Source: Megaleporinus macrocephalus (lineage: Eukaryota; Chordata; Actinopteri; Characiformes; Anostomidae). From it: DNA of 64,000 bases. A program made the position numbers and the translations under genes. The notes under the pieces were generated by a model. It had not been told where the DNA came from and did no database searches. It saw nothing but the letters and a program-made list of their open reading frames with translations. The stretch is from NCBI GenBank assembly GCA_021613375.1, contig CM038702.1, forward strand, positions 30,323,686 through 30,387,685, in the 5' to 3' direction. Each line of letters starts with the position of its first letter. The first letter of the stretch is position 1. Shown here piece by piece: positions 61,449-64,000 of this stretch.

Positions 61449-63122
61449 GTGCCTAGTTTGAAACTGTTGTTATAGTTATAATAGTATAGCAGCATGCTCA
61501 GTGGAAGGTTGTCTGCTGCTTATGTTCTCGTTAGGTTCTGGATGACAGAAAACAATGGTGGAAGGTTCGAAATGGAGTTGGGGCTACAGGATATGTGCCA
61601 AACAACATCCTCGAGATCAGCAGGGCGGTGGACATGACTGGACGCGGGGAGCCAATTTACAGCCACACAATTCAGGTTACTATGAGGCCAATGAGGAGTT
61701 TTGTGATAAGCAGTGTAACACATCAAACAGCCCAACTTTCTTTTTTATGATTTAACTTGCAATGTAGTGCTTTCATGTTCTCTATTTCATAGTGTGTTCA
61801 TTTAGATTCTTATTTTGCTTTGTTTACTCATGCATGCCACCCTTGCACACTTTTTAAGTTCCAAAGTATGACATATTTTATTATTTCCTGTTGAAAACCA
61901 CACTTTAATGCAGCACTAGTTGTATGCTTTTTTTTTCTTCTTCTGTTTTTTGTGCTTGCACTTTACTTATTATTTTTACTGCTCAATATTTATTCACCTT
62001 AAAGCTAATGATGCCAAAGAAGGAGTTTGAGCTGTTTAAGGTAGGGCTGGATGACTGTGTGCTTAGGCTGGCTCTGCTGTTCTTGCCTTTACACTAACTG
62101 AGTTTAGATTTAGTCTATCCAGGTTAGCCGCTGTCTGTCTTTGACCAAATCTGTTTTCCTTAGATTGATATAGAGTTGTGCTTGCTGTAGTATGAGTTCC
62201 TTAGCTCAGAGCCTAAATACATTTTTCAGGGTTATATAAATATATACACTCACTACCGACTTTATTACAAACCCACAAATATGTGTTGTCCTTTAGCCCT
62301 TCATCAGTGATTAGTTTCTGACCACATAGCCATTCTTGATGTTTTTGGGTGGTGGACCACTTTCCTCAACTCCAGAAACATTGCCATGCCTGATACTGAT
62401 GTTCAGCATTGCCAAAACAATTTTTATATGGGGAAATTGTAGTTTATGAACCGGCTGTGCTGGTCTTCTTTGTGAAAAAGCATGGAGCTTTATTTCTAAA
62501 ACATAATCACATTTAAATTACTATTTTAATCTGAAAAATAGCAACTAAGAAAATTTCCCAGGTTGGTCAGGTCAAGTTATTACATTGGTGTTGCTGATAA
62601 AACTATGAGTTGGCAGTATTCTAGACCAGTAAACACTGATCCTGTGTTCATAACCTGGCCACTGATGAATTGGGTAGAGGGTGGCTGCTCTACAGTTTGT
62701 AATCGCAGATCTATTTAAAAGACCTTAAGGTAAGTTTTGCTCATGAAGTGGGCGGTAAGTGAAAGTACAAGGTATGTGTACCTAATAAAGTCGGTGGTGA
62801 GCGTGTACAGAAGTTTAATAGACAGCTACCAGACTAAAACTATTGTCTTCATATTGCATGACATTTGTTTTCTAAGGACTCTGTGTGTGAAGATGTGTAT
62901 AAGCTGAAGAAAAATGTTTTATTTACGAAATTCTGTTCTGCTGTGAGTGCTGTGTACTTTAGGATGTTCTGTTCTCTGAGCGAGTGAAACGTTCCAATAT
63001 GTTTCTTTTTTGTTTGACATGAGTTGGAGTGATTTTCTGTCTTTTAAGAAACCAATTCCACATTTATTTTTTTTGCCTTTTTCCTTCCCCTCCCCAAGCA
63101 ATTGCTGGGTGAATTAAATGAG
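46906..63122 (+). CDS. eps8: eps8, epidermal growth factor receptor kinase substrate 8, N-terminal 623 residues (gene runs off the right edge)
   Basis: Adaptor that caps and bundles actin and, with Abi1 and Sos1, activates Rac; it localises to filopodial, microvillar and stereociliary tips. Eighteen coding exons join with consistent phases to 623 codons. Domain order matches vertebrate EPS8: a short N-terminus ([20 protein letters not shown]); PTB domain about 62-195 ([29 protein letters not shown]); proline stretch about 208-223; [18 protein letters not shown] about 225-242; helical [13 protein letters not shown] about 271-283 with a lysine-rich KKSKKSKKK segment; SH3 about 534-584 ([28 protein letters not shown]). 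The PxxDY-binding SH3 and C-terminal SAM-like actin-binding region identify the family; the latter lies past 64,000. Teleosts can have eps8a and eps8b; which copy this is cannot be told. The ATG has A at -3 and is the first in its exon. Confidence 0.96.
46971..49243 (+). other. eps8: eps8 intron after the start-codon exon
   Basis: No other gene or recognisable repeat was seen in these 2.3 kb. Confidence 0.6.
49244..49314 (+). CDS. eps8: eps8 exon, residues 22-46
   Basis: 71 nt encoding [20 protein letters not shown] and ALY. It completes a split Asn at the start and opens a split Glu at the end. The donor GTCTGT is weak. The KALYEQRK junction matches human EPS8 once joined. Confidence 0.93.
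50676..50719 (+). mobile_element. L2/CR1-type 3' tail fragment
   Basis: TAAGTCGCTCTGGATAAGAG followed by CATCTGCTAAATACTGTAAA is the conserved 3' end shared by fish L2 LINEs and the SINEs that use them. The 5' extent is unclear; upstream, about 50,338-50,370 reads GGAGTGTCCAGCTCTGATCC, another common fish repeat motif. Confidence 0.7.
50853..50890 (+). repeat. 38-bp copy of an eps8 coding exon segment
   Basis: Matches 55,179-55,216 at 36 of 38 positions in the same orientation, including 21 identical bases in a row (contains GGTGGCCCGGCCCCTGAG). No splice sites flank it. Confidence 0.9.
51825..52007. mobile_element. small inverted-repeat element
   Basis: The left arm AGGTTCCCAACCCTG is inverse to the right arm CAGGGTTCGGACCC (about 51,993-52,006), around a 140-bp core with GAGTTGGATCAGGTGTGTC. 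It resembles a common fish palindromic repeat. Confidence 0.55.
52245..52587 (+). repeat. compound (CT)n / (CA)n microsatellite
   Basis: About 290 bp of degenerate CT/TTTC repeats, followed from 52,535 by about 26 CA units. Open frames over it are artefacts. Confidence 0.95.
52961..53028 (+). CDS. eps8: eps8 exon, residues 46-68
   Basis: 68 nt encoding [20 protein letters not shown] and HVE, ending in phase 0. Acceptor GTTTCCTCAG, donor GTAAGA. It leads into the PTB domain. Confidence 0.95.
53282..53443 (+). CDS. eps8: eps8 exon, residues 69-122 (PTB domain, first half)
   Basis: 54 codons, including [20 protein letters not shown] and [19 protein letters not shown]. Phase 0 at both ends. Confidence 0.97.
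54271..54420 (+). CDS. eps8: eps8 exon, residues 123-172 (PTB domain)
   Basis: 50 codons, [20 protein letters not shown] to [11 protein letters not shown]. Phase 0 at both ends. Donor GTAGGC. Confidence 0.97.
54716..54798 (+). CDS. eps8: eps8 exon, residues 173-200
   Basis: 83 nt encoding [20 protein letters not shown] and KKRPETLK, the end of the PTB region. Donor GTAAGG. Confidence 0.96.
55142..55278 (+). CDS. eps8: eps8 exon, residues 200-246 (proline-rich linker)
   Basis: 137 nt encoding [20 protein letters not shown], then [20 protein letters not shown]. Part of it (55,179-55,216) also occurs in an upstream intron at 50,853-50,890. Confidence 0.95.
55538..55611 (+). CDS. eps8: eps8 exon, residues 246-270
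   Basis: 74 nt encoding [20 protein letters not shown] and IDRDV, matching the human [14 protein letters not shown] segment. Donor GTGAGT. Confidence 0.95.
55612..56741 (+). other. eps8: eps8 intron
   Basis: No gene or recognisable repeat in these 1.1 kb. Most other introns downstream are also plain. Confidence 0.6.
56742..56868 (+). CDS. eps8: eps8 exon, residues 271-313
   Basis: 127 nt encoding [20 protein letters not shown] and a basic stretch, [13 protein letters not shown]. Confidence 0.96.
57231..57319 (+). CDS. eps8: eps8 exon, residues 313-342
   Basis: 89 nt encoding [20 protein letters not shown] and KFKHAFNLL. Acceptor TGTCCTCTAG, donor GTGAGC. Confidence 0.96.
58306..58380 (+). 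CDS. eps8: eps8 exon, residues 343-367
   Basis: 25 codons, [20 protein letters not shown] and TPLRM. Phase 0 at both ends. Confidence 0.96.
58631..58663 (+). repeat. (TTA)n microsatellite
   Basis: About eleven TTA units, ending 35 bp before an eps8 exon acceptor. Confidence 0.95.
58699..58847 (+). CDS. eps8: eps8 exon, residues 368-417
   Basis: 149 nt encoding [40 protein letters not shown] and [10 protein letters not shown]. The acceptor TTGTGATAG has a poor pyrimidine tract, but the homology fixes the boundary. Confidence 0.94.
59062..59233 (+). CDS. eps8: eps8 exon, residues 417-474
   Basis: 172 nt encoding [40 protein letters not shown] and [17 protein letters not shown]. Donor GAG/GTAAGA. 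Confidence 0.96.
59844..59977 (+). CDS. eps8: eps8 exon, residues 475-519
   Basis: 134 nt encoding [20 protein letters not shown] and [20 protein letters not shown]. It has a tandem CAGCAG acceptor; use of the second AG would drop Gln475. Confidence 0.94.
59978..61256 (+). other. eps8: eps8 intron
   Basis: No gene or recognisable repeat was seen. Confidence 0.6.
61257..61368 (+). CDS. eps8: eps8 exon, residues 519-556 (SH3 first half)
   Basis: 112 nt encoding [20 protein letters not shown] and [17 protein letters not shown]. The acceptor TTAATTTAG at 61,256 was chosen because it keeps the frame and gives the residues that align with human NYEPLKTQPKKYAKSKYDF. A second in-frame acceptor (CACAGTAG, next base 61,275) is possible and would lose six residues. 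Confidence 0.9.
61401..61451 (+). repeat. (TA)n array flanked by an 11-bp direct repeat
   Basis: ATAGTGATGTG occurs at 61,401 and again at 61,441, on either side of about 14 TA units. Confidence 0.85.
61535..61675 (+). CDS. eps8: eps8 exon, residues 557-603 (SH3 second half)
   Basis: 47 codons with [11 protein letters not shown] and [10 protein letters not shown] of the SH3 fold, ending [10 protein letters not shown]. Phase 0 at both ends. Confidence 0.96.
62005..62040 (+). CDS. eps8: eps8 short exon, residues 604-615
   Basis: 36 nt, [12 protein letters not shown], phase 0 at both ends, acceptor CACCTTAAAG, donor AAG/GTAGGG. Canonical human EPS8 passes from TIQ straight to KQRMEYG, so this exon may be optional. 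Confidence 0.78.
62247..62805. mobile_element. non-autonomous DNA transposon, 559 bp
   Basis: The left end CACTCACTACCGACTTTATT is inverse to the right end AATAAAGTCGGTGGTGAGCG, with two mismatches and one extra base. TA lies directly outside both ends, consistent with a TA target. The interior includes TTCATCAGTGATTAG and GGGTGGTGGACCACTTTCC, related to the 44.4-kb repeat. It lies in the intron between the 36-nt and 24-nt eps8 exons. Confidence 0.8.
63099..63122 (+). CDS. eps8: eps8 microexon, residues 616-623
   Basis: 24 nt, QLLGELNE, after a strong pyrimidine tract ending CCCCAAG and before GAG/GTAATG. Phase 0 at both ends, so it can be skipped without a frameshift. Confidence 0.75.
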
Positions 63123-64000
63123 GTAATGGCATTTCTTGTGTTAACAGTGTATAATAATATAGTTTGTATGTTGTATGTTATCCAAAAGCTAGTGTATATG
63201 CACCTGAAAGTTTTTTTTTTGGTTTATCAGTAAATCTTCTTTAAAGGTTTATGTATTGCTTTGGGGTTTGTTTTATTAGGTATATCTTTTGCCCTGAGAG
63301 AAAAAAAAATCTCCATTAAAAAGTGAGTTCAATTGGACACCACTGCCATCTGGTGGCCAACTTGAAGTTAAAAGTGTTAAAATTATGATATGTTAAAATT
63401 AGGGGCCTATTTTTTTTTACAAAACATAGAAATATGGGTAATGATGTTAAATCCCCATAAATTAAAATAATCTTAAGGCACTTAAAAAAACCCAAAAAAA
63501 ACAGTTACACTTCTTTTTAGTAATTGAAATTCTCATTTCTATGTGTAATGTGTACGGATAGCCAGGACAGTATTAAATCAGTATGAAATCCAGCGCTAAA
63601 CTCATGCAATCCACACTGGCGTTCAAAGTTACACAGGTAATTTGGAAGGCCAAATAACATTGATTGTTTAATTTGTTGAGCACTGTGCCCTGGCTTTCTA
63701 TTGGCTGAGCAGAGGCTGGTGGAAATGAGTGCTGTGCTTTTCTGAATGTGAAATTGTTTTGTAATTGCATTAACGTGCATTTAGATTTAATGAACATTGT
63801 AATGCTTGAGGTGTTACAGCAGTTGTTCTTAATTCTAGTCAGGGAACCTCTTCTAGTTTTGTTTTTTTTTAGAATAGTAACAGGATTGTAACAGATTGTA
63901 ACAGCAGTTTACACAGTCATCTTCATCTGTACCATACCTTTTACAGAATCACTCATCTCTTTACCCTTTCCCAGTGTAATTATAAAAAACGCAAACAGAT
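63123..64000 (+). other. eps8: eps8 intron, partial
   Basis: No further exon before the window edge. It contains only the CTCF-like motif and A/T-rich runs. Confidence 0.6.
63343..63356 (-). promoter_or_regulatory. CTCF-like motif, reverse
   Basis: The minus strand reads CCACCAGATGGCAG, fitting CCRSYAGRKGGCRS at all 14 positions. Confidence 0.45.

Noticed and set aside
1..64000. CRISPR arrays, operons, phage or plasmid features
   Set aside because: Intron-containing vertebrate genes and fish repeats throughout. The tandem repeats seen are satellites without spacers.

Overview
This is a eukaryotic, vertebrate window, almost certainly from a teleost fish. Its genes are split by GT-AG introns with multi-kilobase gaps, and it is AT-rich and dense in microsatellites. 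It carries the repeat types typical of fish genomes: Tc1/mariner relics of several lineages, an hAT element, L2-like LINE tails and small inverted-repeat elements. I see no prokaryotic operon, rRNA, CRISPR array or convincing tRNA gene. Most long open frames are chance or come from microsatellites.

Two protein-coding genes are supported, arranged head to head. On the minus strand, 459-2750 holds the first two coding exons of tbk1 (TANK-binding kinase 1): residues 1-76, including the glycine-rich loop, catalytic Lys38 and the alphaC Glu55. The rest of tbk1 lies to the left of the window. Its CpG-rich 5' region (about 3.6-4.5 kb) holds two ISRE-like motifs, a palindromic NF-kB site and a full CRE.

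On the plus strand, 46,906-63,122 holds 18 consecutive coding exons (623 codons, all phases agreeing) of eps8, an actin-capping/bundling adaptor. They cover the PTB domain, the proline-rich linker, the central helical region and the SH3 domain. The C-terminal actin-binding end lies beyond the window. A CpG-rich region with paired inverted CCAAT boxes at about 9.05 kb is the best candidate for the eps8 promoter, which would make intron 1 about 37.6 kb.

The large first intron and the intergenic gap consist mainly of decayed mobile elements: an L2-like LINE (0.83-1.74 kb), a TTAA-flanked MITE (3.0 kb), Tc1 relics (4.9, 7.6, 25.2, 33.3 and 40.2 kb), a second LINE tail (5.6 kb), a 1,423-bp hAT element with a perfect 8-bp target duplication (27.8 kb), a pair of about 260-bp inverted repeats (38.3 and 40.8 kb), a 28-bp minisatellite (13.3 kb) and long CT, TA and CA arrays.

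The observations most worth follow-up are: a 38-bp copy of an eps8 coding exon inside an upstream eps8 intron; two successive short phase-0 exons (36 and 24 nt) after the SH3 domain; the immune-type motif cluster upstream of tbk1; convergent CTCF-like motifs flanking the eps8 5' half; and the inverted repeat pair. I did not find a recognisable wholly new multi-gene system.
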